A stretch of DNA of 10,459 nucleotides from Xanthobacteraceae bacterium (GCA_030039105.1 JASHQO010000200.1:1-10459), one strand, 5' to 3'. Positions 6,027 through 10,459 are shown, numbered from the stretch's first letter. Numbers and translations: made by a program. Notes: generated from the letters alone by a model not told the origin.

Positions 6027-6101
6027 ATGTCAGATCGTTATAGCTCACAAGTCAGAAGTAAAATTCCCCCGGGCCCGATGAGCCCTTGTTTTGAGCTTTA
6101 A
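6027..6101 (+). CDS. Candidate 24-residue small protein with strong ribosome binding site
   Basis: The ATG at 6027 is preceded by GGAGG (6015-6019) at the ideal spacing of 7 nt, and the frame reads MSDRYSSQVRSKIPPGPMSP-CFEL before TAA (6099-6101). I do not recognise it. Within it lies gggc-ccgatga-gccc followed by ttgtttt (about 6070-6092), a weak terminator-like structure, so this could equally be a leader peptide or attenuator without a downstream gene. No clear promoter. It lies between the hairpin-rich region and the 3' end of the DUF2442 relic on the other strand. The only evidence is the ribosome binding site and the clean short frame. Confidence 0.35.
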   Translation: MSDRYSSQVRSKIPPGPMSPCFEL

Positions 6102-6185
6102 GAATCCGAGGTGCCAAATCACGGAGCCAACGAAGATTCCAACTCGGCCGGCGTCGTCTCAAAAATGTCTTGCAAGCCCCAAGGA
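6102..6185. other. Short spacer without a recognised feature
   Basis: AT-richer sequence between the small ORF and the truncated DUF2442 fragment. Translating it past the stop of the fragment gives no continuation of the DUF2442 domain in any minus-strand frame I checked by eye. Confidence 0.4.
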
Positions 6186-6290
6186 TCAACGCTTCATCAG
6201 GGACAGGTCGCGCACGCCTTCGCTGCCGTCGGTGAAGCGTAGCCAGAGGCGATGGCCGTCGAGCGAAGGGACGCGCCGCACGGCGGCAAA
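6186..6290 (-). pseudogene. Truncated DUF2442 fragment
   Basis: The minus strand encodes FAAVRRVPSLDGHRLWLRF-TDGSEGVRDLSLMKR and stops. This is the N-terminal third of a DUF2442 domain; TDGSEGV is identical to that of the intact gene at 6520-6789, and at the DNA level cgccttcgctgccgtc is identical in both copies. The conserved middle and end (WPNG.D..PE.L) are missing. Upstream the frame runs into the REP palindrome at 6298-6320, which replaces the expected beginning (MPGLVPGIHV is translated REP sequence). It is a second, decayed copy beside the intact operon, perhaps left by duplication and recombination at the REP. Confidence 0.65.
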
Positions 6291-6297
6291 GACGTGG

Positions 6298-6320
6298 ATG
6301 CCCGGCACGAGGCCGGGCAT
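6298..6320. repeat. REP-like palindrome
   Basis: Atgcccggc-acgag-gccgggcat is a perfect 9-bp stem with a 5-nt loop, followed by gacggtg. It lies 15 nt beyond the stop of the 60-residue gene on the minus strand and could end or stabilise that operon's mRNA. It also joins the DUF2442 relic. Confidence 0.85.
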
Positions 6321-6334
6321 GACGGTGTCCGGGT

Positions 6335-6517
6335 TTAGCGGTCTTGCCAGGGCCGAAAGCGGCGCGTTCCCCAGGTGTCGAGCCAGCATGCGACGTCGTC
6401 GTGGGCGACGGTCGGCTCGCCGGATGTGATGGCGGCCCATAGTCGGTCGAGCTCGTTGATCTCTTCGGGCGATAACCGCGCCGAAACGTCCTCTTGGGGA
6501 ATGCGTCGCATGATCAC
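6335..6517 (-). CDS. 60-residue acidic protein, third gene of the DUF4160-DUF2442 operon
   Basis: The product (M)IMRRIPQEDVSARLSPEEINELDRLWAAITSGEPTVAHDD-VACWLDTWGT... has a helical middle and an 'H-x-x-V-x-x-W-L-x-x-W-G' end. I associate this ending with small antitoxin-like proteins in alphaproteobacteria, though I cannot name the family. The GTG at 6517 lies 2 nt after the DUF2442 stop (TAA at 6522-6520), with GGAG overlapping that stop region at 5-nt spacing. The ATG at 6511 is an alternative start. The tight packing argues that it is co-translated with DUF2442. Function unknown. Confidence 0.6.
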   Translation of the reverse strand: MIMRRIPQEDVSARLSPEEINELDRLWAAITSGEPTVAHDDVACWLDTWGTRRFRPWQDR

Positions 6518-6519
6518 GA

Positions 6520-6789
6520 TTACTCCGCCGCTTCGCGATGAAGCTCATCGGCCGCTTCCATCTCGCGATGCAGCCATTCCGGCGCGATATCGAAGCCGTT
6601 CGGCCAGGTCGGCGCGCCGAATTCGAGAAAAACGCGAGCGAAATAGGCCTCGTCGCATAACGGCTCCAGCATCGGCCCCGGCTCCTGCACCAGCGCGCCA
6701 AAGTCGTGCACGCCTTCGCTGCCGTCCGTGAAACGGACGCGCAGCCGGAAGCCGCCGAGCTTTTCGAGACGCGTGATCTTAGCCAGCAT
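6520..6789 (-). CDS. DUF2442 domain protein
   Basis: The 89-residue protein shows the whole DUF2442 pattern: ITRLEKLGGFRLRVRFTDGSEGVHDFGALV at the N-terminus, a central FARVFLEFGAPTWPNGFDIAPEWLH (the 'WPNG.Di.Pe.L' signature), and a helical acidic tail. DUF2442 proteins are small, uncharacterised, and often adjacent to DUF4160 or other small-protein genes in arrangements resembling toxin-antitoxin pairs. By that analogy this could be the DNA-binding or antitoxin partner, but no helix-turn-helix is evident and this is inference. It starts 11 bp before the end of the DUF4160 gene, so it is probably translationally coupled. Confidence 0.88.
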   Translation of the reverse strand: MLAKITRLEKLGGFRLRVRFTDGSEGVHDFGALVQEPGPMLEPLCDEAYFARVFLEFGAPTWPNGFDIAPEWLHREMEAADELHREAAE

Positions 6790-7045
6790 CGAGACCCGCT
6801 ATCCTTTCCAGCGGCAGCTTAGCACGGGCGCGATCCCAATTCGCCTTCAATTCGGCCTGATGCGCCAAGGCCCATTGGCGGACCAGCCGCGCGGCAGTGC
6901 CCGGCAGCCGGCCTTCGATCACTTCGCCAGTTTCGATCGAGACATTGGCTTCATGCTCGCCATACACCGCCTGAAAATGCGGCGGCGGATGGTCGAGAAA
7001 GTACATACGGATTGCGATGCCGTAAAACCAAGAGATAGTCGGCAC
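6779..7045 (-). CDS. DUF4160 domain protein (GTG start)
   Basis: The 88-residue protein reads (M)PTISWFYGIAIRMYFLDHP-PPHFQAVYGEHEANVSIETGEVIEGRLP..., then a helical end (RLVRQWALAHQAELKANWDRARA). This is the standard DUF4160 layout: 'PTI..f.Gi.Irmy..dH.PPHfHa.Y', a small strand pair, then 'v..W...h..el...W'. GTG at 7045 is chosen because the family begins with MPTI exactly there. A GGAGG lies 11 nt upstream, slightly far. DUF4160 members recur next to DUF2442 genes, suggesting a toxin-antitoxin-like unit; the role is not established. A mobile element now lies about 70 bp upstream and has probably separated the operon from its original upstream region. Confidence 0.88.
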   Translation of the reverse strand: MPTISWFYGIAIRMYFLDHPPPHFQAVYGEHEANVSIETGEVIEGRLPGTAARLVRQWALAHQAELKANWDRARAKLPLERIAGLDAG

Positions 7046-7061
7046 GGCCCGCGCCCCCTCC

Positions 7062-7097
7062 ACCACCCTCCGCGCGCTACGCGCGTTCTCGGGTGGT
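7062..7097 (-). promoter_or_regulatory. Leader stem-loop before the DUF4160 gene
   Basis: Accaccc (7062-7068) pairs with gggtggt (7091-7097), enclosing an inner stem cgcgcg-cta-cgcgcg (7071-7085). On the minus-strand mRNA the structure sits immediately before the ribosome binding site (GGAGG at 7061-7057) and would partly occlude it. It could be a dispersed repeat caught in the leader rather than a dedicated regulator. Confidence 0.5.
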
Positions 7098-7105
7098 CCC
7101 CCTCC

Positions 7106-7113
7106 CCCGCGAG
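7106..7113. repeat. Left target-site duplication (8 bp)
   Basis: Cccgcgag directly precedes the left inverted repeat and is exactly repeated at 10388-10395 directly after the right one. Eight base pairs is the usual duplication length of the IS1595 family. Confidence 0.93.
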
Positions 7114-7140
7114 GGGAATTATATACTTGACTCAGCAAAA
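7114..7140 (+). repeat. Left terminal inverted repeat
   Basis: It begins gggaattatatac and continues ttgactcagcaaaa. Compared with the right end read in reverse complement (gggagtaatatac...) only positions 5 and 7 differ. The TTGACT inside may serve as a -35 for the transposase, with TAGGCT 17 nt further as a poor -10. On the other strand the end contains TATAAT facing outward. Confidence 0.93.
7118..7123 (-). promoter_or_regulatory. Outward-facing TATAAT at the left element end
   Basis: The minus strand reads TATAAT at 7123-7118, a perfect -10 hexamer pointing out of the element towards the DUF4160-DUF2442 operon. The start point would be near 7111, 66 nt before the GTG at 7045. The -35 region inside the element (about 7141-7146 on the minus strand, gattat) is poor. 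The right end lacks this match because of its two differences. Confidence 0.4.
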
Positions 7141-7184
7141 ATAATCCAGTAGGCTGATTTTACTAGCTTATTGGAGTTTTTGCC

Positions 7185-8123
7185 ATGTCTGCCCTATCTC
7201 ACCCCATTTTCCAGGATGCCGACAAGGCCCGCCGCTGGCTTGAAAGCCACCTTTGGGCCAATGGCGTCGTTTGCGGCTACTGCGGCTGTGTCGATAACGC
7301 AACCGCCATGGCAAGCCGTCCGGGGCTCTATCAGTGCAACGCCAAGGAATGCCGCAAGCAGTTCACGGTGACGGTTGGAACGCTTTTCGAGCGCAGCCAT
7401 ATCCCGTTGAACAAGTGGTTATTGGCGGCCTTCCTGATTTGCTCATCGAAAAAAGGAATCTCGGCACACCAAATGCACCGGCTGCTCGGAATCACCTATA
7501 AGTCGGCGTGGTTCATGATGCACCGCGTTCGGGAAGCGATGCGCGAAGGCAAGTTCCCCGGCCCGATGGGCGGTGAAGGCAAGATCATTGAAGCCGACGA
7601 GACTTGGATTGGCGGCAAAGAGAAAAACAAACACGTCGGCAAGCGCAATAAGCGCAACATCGGCGGAATGGGCAAAGAGGCTGCGTTCGCTCTTGTAGAA
7701 CGCGGCGGCAAGGTGCGCTCGTTCCATGTGCCGGAAGTGACGGGCAAGACGTTAGGTCCGATCTTGTCGGCCCAGCTTCACCAAAAATCATCGCTCATGA
7801 CCGACGAGGGCGGCCAGTACTATCACGCTGGCAAAAAGTTCGCTCGCCACGAAACGATCAATCACAGCGCTGACGAGTACGTTCGCGGCGATGCTCACAC
7901 CAATACGACTGAAGGTTATTTCTCGATCCTCAAGCGTGGCATCATCGGCACTTATCACCACGTCAGCCAACAGCACTTGAAGCGTTACCTTGCCGAGTTC
8001 GATTTCCGATACAACGAGCGCGCGGCGCTTGGCGTGGACGACAAAGAGCGATCCGAACGTTTGCTCAAAGGCATCGTTGGCAAGCGGTTGACCTATCGGA
8101 GTACTAACGAAAGGCACGCCTAA
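7185..8123 (+). CDS. IS1595-family transposase
   Basis: The 312-residue protein has an N-terminal zinc ribbon (CGYC at 30-33 and CNAKEC at 51-56), a helix-turn-helix region (about 90-116, KGISAHQMHRLLGITYKSAWFMMHRVREAM), and the ISXO2-like catalytic domain. Acidic positions are Asp138 in EADETWIGG, Asp207 in MTDEGGQYY, and the HTNTTEGYFSILKRG block (238-252) that supplies the third catalytic position in this family. This is full length for the family with no frameshift. A TTGGAG ribosome binding site lies about 8 nt before the ATG. The enzyme should cut at the 27-bp inverted repeats and produce 8-bp duplications, as observed here. Confidence 0.96.
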   Translation: MSALSHPIFQDADKARRWLESHLWANGVVCGYCGCVDNATAMASRPGLYQCNAKECRKQFTVTVGTLFERSHIPLNKWLLAAFLICSSKKGISAHQMHRLLGITYKSAWFMMHRVREAMREGKFPGPMGGEGKIIEADETWIGGKEKNKHVGKRNKRNIGGMGKEAAFALVERGGKVRSFHVPEVTGKTLGPILSAQLHQKSSLMTDEGGQYYHAGKKFARHETINHSADEYVRGDAHTNTTEGYFSILKRGIIGTYHHVSQQHLKRYLAEFDFRYNERAALGVDDKERSERLLKGIVGKRLTYRSTNERHA

Positions 8124-8176
8124 GCGGCAACCGGGGCCTTTCGTTCGCTGGCGCAAGAAACAGCCGCAACGCGCCG

Positions 8177-8251
8177 ATCCTAGACAACTTGAACTGCCAT
8201 TTGGCGACGGGGATGGGCAATGACGCCCATCCCCGCCATCGCTATCCTAGA
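8177..8251. repeat. Direct repeat ATCCTAGA flanking a hairpin
   Basis: Atcctaga occurs at 8177-8184 and again at 8244-8251, one on each side of the stem-loop at 8208-8235, in the short gap between the transposase and the 72-residue gene. They could be operator half-sites or chance; eight bases is short. Confidence 0.4.
8208..8235 (+). promoter_or_regulatory. Strong stem-loop between transposase and 72-residue gene
   Basis: Cggggatgggc (8208-8218) pairs perfectly over 11 bp with gcccatccccg (8225-8235) around the loop aatgac. No T-tract follows, so it is not a standard intrinsic terminator. It may separate transposase expression from the passenger gene, or stabilise an mRNA end. Confidence 0.6.
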
Positions 8252-8281
8252 TGCTGCTAAGCCAAACTAGGAGCGAATGTC

Positions 8282-8500
8282 ATGGCCAACAAAGCAAATG
8301 CTACCGGCATTGCCGGCGGCGCTATTGCGCTGGCGTTAATCGACGTTCTTGTTTCGAGAGGTGATCTCAGCAGAGACGACGCCAAGTCGATCTTGTCTGC
8401 CGCCTTGAGCAGAGTCAGTGCCTACGCCAGCGTTGAGCGGATTGATGATGCCCATGATGCTATCGCGATTCTTAGAACAGTCTCCGCTAGGTTCACCTAA
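8282..8500 (+). CDS. Passenger gene 1: 72-residue hypothetical protein
   Basis: The product begins MANKANATGIAGGAIALALIDVLVSRGDLSRDDAKSILSAA and ends with two further predicted helices (LSRVSAYASVERIDDAHDA-IAILRTVSARFT). It has a hydrophobic but short helix (about 9-25), no cysteine, and an all-helical look. I do not recognise a family. AGGAG (8269-8273) lies 8 nt before the ATG, a good ribosome binding site. It follows the transposase in the same direction across a stem-loop and precedes the small-RNA/terminator region. The residues around SRGDLSRDDAKSIL resemble a generic helix-turn-helix-like hairpin, which is not enough for a claim. Confidence 0.7.
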   Translation: MANKANATGIAGGAIALALIDVLVSRGDLSRDDAKSILSAALSRVSAYASVERIDDAHDAIAILRTVSARFT

Positions 8501-8536
8501 GCACGCGAACAACCAAGCATCCAATAGCGGGTATTC

Positions 8537-8565
8537 TTGCATAACGCCTCCGTGCACGGTATAAG
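8537..8565 (+). promoter_or_regulatory. Possible promoter for a small RNA
   Basis: TTGCAT (8537-8542) and TATAAG (8560-8565) are separated by exactly 17 nt. The -10 matches 5 of 6 bases, the -35 only 3 of 6. Transcription would begin near 8572 and run 60 or so nucleotides into the terminator at 8601-8634, with no ORF in between. Confidence 0.4.
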
Positions 8566-8571
8566 GTTTCC

Positions 8572-8634
8572 GTGCGGAAAGGCACCGCAAGTTCTTTTGG
8601 TCGGCTCGGATGGTGGTCCGAGCCGATTTCTTTT
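8572..8634 (+). ncRNA. Candidate small RNA inside the mobile element
   Basis: About 63 nt lie between the predicted start point and the end of a strong intrinsic terminator. The sequence begins gtgcggaaaggcaccgcaagttcttttgg and then forms the terminator stem. Just upstream a short hairpin (tttcc-gtgc-ggaaa, 8567-8580) overlaps the start. There is no start codon with a ribosome binding site in it. The alternative is that the terminator simply ends the mRNA of the 72-residue gene, which stops about 100 nt upstream. The call rests on promoter and terminator spacing alone. Confidence 0.35.
8601..8634 (+). terminator. Rho-independent terminator
   Basis: A perfect 10-bp stem, tcggctcgga (8601-8610) with tccgagccga (8617-8626), encloses a 6-nt loop (tggtgg) and is followed directly by tttctttt. 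On the minus strand no T-tract follows, so it acts only for plus-strand transcripts, separating them from the converging membrane-protein gene that ends 10 nt further. Confidence 0.92.
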
Positions 8635-8643
8635 AACACAGCA

Positions 8644-9318
8644 TCAGTCGTTCATCCAATTCCAAATTGAATTGCCTGCCGCATTGTTTTTCACGGAAAA
8701 TGTCCCTGGTAAAAACTGACCATTAGATAAGTGCGCAGCGCCGTGACAGGAGAATGTTTTTGATCGCGCGTCCACTTGGATTGTAGTGGCATTTTCAAAA
8801 TCAATAACATGCTCTCCGCTCTGTCGCACGGCGGTCGTGCCATTCAATCCCTTTATGATTTCACCAATCACCCTACTTTGGCGACACCAAGCCTTAGGGC
8901 CGTTCTGTGGTAGACTGCTCGCGTCTGACGCAATATCAAAATTCGGGACGGTTTCTGGTTGAAAATCTGAATTTATTTCTTCAACGGTCGATGCTCTTGG
9001 CTGTAAAGCTGCTGAATTATTTGATTGAGATGCAACGAACAGTCCGGCAGTAAGGAGCCACAATGTCGGGGATGATATGAATCCAACAATCGTGAGCACT
9101 CCACCGAGCAGCGACATTGCAATTCCTACTAGGCTCGGTCCGGCGATCCCGCGAATTAGCGCGACGAGACTGCACAATGCCGCAATAGGTACAAATATTA
9201 TTCCGAATGTGAAAATGCCGAAAACCGCAAAGATACAAGCTAAAAGTCCAGCAATGATGCCTTGGCTGCCGCGCTGCCGTCGTCGCTCGGCTAATACGCC
9301 TGCTCGATAATCACTCAT
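8644..9318 (-). CDS. Passenger gene 2: multi-pass membrane protein with C-terminal extracytoplasmic domain
   Basis: The 224-residue protein starts MSDYRAGVLAERRRQRGSQG (basic, cytoplasmic) and then has three or four membrane segments (about 19-52, possibly two; 59-80; 83-97). A Ser/Asn/Glu-rich linker (98-140) leads to a globular end (about 141-224) with Cys145 (KAWCRQS), DFENATTIQVDARSKTFSC and Cys191, then GAAHLSNGQFLPGTFSVKNN-AAGNSIWNW. This last part resembles the small beta-rich 'CxG.a.lsnG...pg.fsv..n.aGn..w.w' module found at the end of uncharacterised alphaproteobacterial proteins; I cannot name it. The ATG at 9318 is chosen because AGGAAA lies 7 nt upstream and because it forms an ATGA overlap with the preceding 64-residue gene. 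In-frame sequence upstream of it belongs to that gene in another frame. Confidence 0.75.
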   Translation of the reverse strand: MSDYRAGVLAERRRQRGSQGIIAGLLACIFAVFGIFTFGIIFVPIAALCSLVALIRGIAGPSLVGIAMSLLGGVLTIVGFISSPTLWLLTAGLFVASQSNNSAALQPRASTVEEINSDFQPETVPNFDIASDASSLPQNGPKAWCRQSRVIGEIIKGLNGTTAVRQSGEHVIDFENATTIQVDARSKTFSCHGAAHLSNGQFLPGTFSVKNNAAGNSIWNWMND

Positions 9319-9509
9319 GACTTTCCTGCGTCGGAGGATTTTTGTCTTTTCTTCGATTGCGCCGGGACACCCTTCGGAGTCATGCTTTTGCCGGTCGTAG
9401 TCCGGTGCTGAGGCGGGGCTTTTACGATCTCCGTAATGAATTTCTCGAAACGCGGCCATGCGTCGGGAACCAGTTCGATTTCAGCCTGTCCCTTAGAGCG
9501 TTTCACCAT
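9315..9509 (-). CDS. Passenger gene 3: 64-residue hypothetical protein
   Basis: The product has a folded-looking first half, MVKRSKGQAEIELVPDAWPRF-EKFITEIVKAPPQHR, and a Ser/Lys-rich disordered tail. 'EIE..pDAW.RFe..i..v.Ka.PqHR' is a pattern I recall from small uncharacterised proteins of alphaproteobacterial phage-like and mobile regions; function unknown. Its stop overlaps the start of the membrane-protein gene as ATGA (9318-9315), so the two are very likely translationally coupled and may work together. Its ATG (9509-9507) overlaps the start codon of the divergent 283-residue gene, which leaves no room for its own upstream region outside that gene. GTG at 9506 is a possible alternative start. 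No Shine-Dalgarno sequence is obvious. Confidence 0.7.
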   Translation of the reverse strand: MVKRSKGQAEIELVPDAWPRFEKFITEIVKAPPQHRTTTGKSMTPKGVPAQSKKRQKSSDAGKS

Positions 9510-10359
9510 GATCGCACCGTTTGAGGCATCAAAACTTAAACTCGAACGAGCCGCCGAACATCTTCAAGAGTTCAACCGCGAGGCGATAGCCTACCTCAAT
9601 AGCAAGCCTTGCGCCATCGTGGTTGAGCCATTCCCCGGCGGCTTGCATGAACAAATGGGGACGCAATCATGGAACGCTCGAATCCGCAAAGCGATACCGA
9701 CCAAATTCTCCACGCTCATAGGCGACGCCGTGCACAATCTTCGCTCCGCTTTGGATTTGCTCATATGCGATCTAGTCAGGATCAATAACAAAAATCCTGA
9801 TAATGTCTATTTTCCGTTCTGCAGTTCGGCGGCAGATTTGCCGCACGCGATTAGGAAGCGCAACGTTCATCGCGCCGGCAGGGATGTGGTGCAGGCGATT
9901 GAAAGCCTAAAGCCCTACAAGGGCGGCAATGTCGTCTTGCGTCTCATTCACGACTTGGACATTGCCGACAAACATCAAGCATTGTTGCCGGTTCTATCTG
10001 GCGTCAGTCTGCCGCTTGGCAAACTTTTCGGGACCAATCTTCCCGACAACGTTGGGAATTGGCAAAGCCTGATCGACCACGACGGGCAAATGATCATCGG
10101 AACCGAGGACTATCTGAAAATCCCGCTAGGGACTGAACTCCCAGCGCGGTTTTTTCTTGCCTTGGATTTCGGCCCCGGTGTCGGGTTCCGCCCAGTGATC
10201 GAGGGTCTTCATGAACTCGCCCATGAAGCGAATCGCGTCTTCCAAGCGCTTACGTCGCTCCGCCCTGGTGCCGTATTCCCAATTGTGCCGCCGGTCGGCG
10301 GCAGGGGCGGCGCCGCCCCGCCGAGTCGGCCTGTCACGCCCCCGAATAAGGGGCCTTGA
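9508..10359 (+). CDS. Passenger gene 4: 283-residue conserved hypothetical protein
   Basis: From the ATG at 9508 the product reads MIAPFEASKLKLERAAEHL-QEFN..., the usual helical opening of a family I know only as uncharacterised proteins scattered in proteobacteria and actinobacteria. Its conserved marks are IGDAVHNLRSALD (71-83), PYKGGN (136-141), and LRLIHDLDIADKHQALLPV (144-162), then a beta-rich part and a final helix (VIEGLHELAHEANRVFQAL, 230-248). A Pro/Gly-rich tail ends at the right inverted repeat. The all-helical N-terminal half with paired His/Arg positions recalls HEPN-like folds, but no catalytic assignment is justified. The longer frame from 9436 would add 24 residues antisense to the 64-residue gene and is less likely. 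No clear ribosome binding site (TTAGAG is nearest). Confidence 0.78.
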   Translation: MIAPFEASKLKLERAAEHLQEFNREAIAYLNSKPCAIVVEPFPGGLHEQMGTQSWNARIRKAIPTKFSTLIGDAVHNLRSALDLLICDLVRINNKNPDNVYFPFCSSAADLPHAIRKRNVHRAGRDVVQAIESLKPYKGGNVVLRLIHDLDIADKHQALLPVLSGVSLPLGKLFGTNLPDNVGNWQSLIDHDGQMIIGTEDYLKIPLGTELPARFFLALDFGPGVGFRPVIEGLHELAHEANRVFQALTSLRPGAVFPIVPPVGGRGGAAPPSRPVTPPNKGP

Positions 10360-10360
10360 A

Positions 10361-10387
10361 TTTTGCTGAGTCAAGTATATTACTCCC
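10361..10387 (-). repeat. Right terminal inverted repeat
   Basis: Read on the minus strand it begins gggagtaatatac and continues ttgactcagcaaaa, matching the left end in 25 of 27 positions. The stop codon of the 283-residue gene (TGA ending at 10359) lies just inside it. Confidence 0.93.
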
Positions 10388-10395
10388 CCCGCGAG
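10388..10395. repeat. Right target-site duplication (8 bp)
   Basis: Cccgcgag, identical to 7106-7113. Joining the flanks at one copy restores ctcccccgc-ga-gcgggggag, a perfect 9-bp palindrome. Confidence 0.93.
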
Positions 10396-10459
10396 CGGGG
10401 GAGGAAAGATTCTAGTTATCCAAGAAGCTACGCAGCTTCCTCGACCTACTCGGATGCTT
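10396..10459. other. Right flank; possible gene end on the minus strand
   Basis: The rest of the interrupted palindrome (cgggggag) is followed by AT-richer DNA with a small hairpin gaagct-acgc-agcttc. On the minus strand a frame is open from the window edge (KHPSRSRKLRSFLDN) to TAG at 10414-10412, which could be the C-terminus of a gene lying upstream of the DUF4160 operon; fifteen codons are too few to decide. Confidence 0.3.

Larger units (their letters stand above)
7114..10387 (+). mobile_element. Complete IS1595-family element with passenger genes (3274 bp)
   Basis: The ends are 27-bp inverted repeats beginning GGGA (7114-7140 and 10361-10387; 25 of 27 identical), flanked by a perfect 8-bp duplication (CCCGCGAG). 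Transposase 7185-8123 is of the IS1595/ISXO2 type. A plain IS1595 element is about 1 kb; this one is three times longer. The extra 2.2 kb carries a 72-residue gene, a candidate small RNA with terminator, a two-gene minus-strand unit and a divergent 283-residue gene. Passenger genes are known in parts of this family (Siguier, Gagnevin and Chandler discussed it as bridging insertion sequences and transposons), but I do not recognise these four. Base composition is more AT-rich than the flanks. Both ends and the transposase are intact, so the element may be active. Confidence 0.93.

Noticed and set aside
8208..8235. Stem-loop after the transposase as an intrinsic terminator
   Set aside because: The stem is strong but no T-tract follows on either strand, so it is listed only as a stem-loop.
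9508..10359. HEPN nuclease assignment for the 283-residue protein
   Set aside because: An R-x4-H pattern (RKRNVH, 116-121) exists but is not in the conserved helix of the family and can occur by chance.
10126..10374. 82-codon minus-strand frame over the end of the 283-residue gene
   Set aside because: It overlaps the conserved final helix of the plus-strand gene and begins inside the inverted repeat, and there is no ribosome binding site.

Overview
The window looks like a chromosomal segment of an alphaproteobacterium of the order Hyphomicrobiales, most likely a Bradyrhizobium, Rhodopseudomonas or Afipia type. This is inferred from the high GC with strong GC3 bias, from a set of small conserved proteins I associate with that group (HlyU-like, DUF1330, DUF4112, a YRTQPRVVRAYC protein), and from many dispersed palindromes of the 'CCGGGCATGACG' type. 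No RNA gene or CRISPR array was seen. The only part that differs clearly in composition is a mobile element at about 7.1-10.4 kb, which is visibly less GC-rich.

Left half (1-5100), core-like genes: the C-terminus of a PilZ-like protein; an exported OmpA-domain protein; an HlyU-like protein (minus); a possible 43-residue ORF; a DUF1330 protein; a small basic conserved protein with a good sigma-70-type promoter; a DUF4112 protein (minus); a Rid-family protein without the catalytic arginine; a secreted lytic transglycosylase (minus) carrying a 15-bp minisatellite in frame; and a Cys-rich small protein with a GTG start (minus). Three spacers between converging genes (904-1013, 2326-2486, 3532-3695) are filled with dispersed or tandem repeats. 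Two of them hold copies of the same TIR-bounded repeat, each starting exactly 2 nt after the upstream stop codon.

Middle (5100-7113): about 1.1 kb without a convincing gene, rich in REP-like palindromes and GC hairpins, apart from a 24-codon ORF with an excellent Shine-Dalgarno sequence at 6027. Next comes a compact minus-strand operon, DUF4160 - DUF2442 - 60-residue protein (11-bp overlap, then a 2-nt gap), with the layout of a toxin-antitoxin-like module. A truncated second DUF2442 fragment lies just downstream behind a REP palindrome.

Right part (7114-10387): a complete 3274-bp IS1595-family element with 27-bp inverted repeats (25/27 identical) and a perfect 8-bp target duplication CCCGCGAG. 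It inserted into the centre of a REP-like palindrome about 70 bp upstream of the DUF4160 operon. Besides the transposase it carries passengers: a 72-residue protein, a candidate small RNA with promoter and strong terminator, a two-gene minus-strand unit (64-residue protein and a multi-pass membrane protein joined by ATGA), and a divergent 283-residue protein whose start codon overlaps that of the 64-residue gene. This passenger set is the best candidate for an undescribed system. The left end also brings a perfect outward TATAAT facing the interrupted operon.
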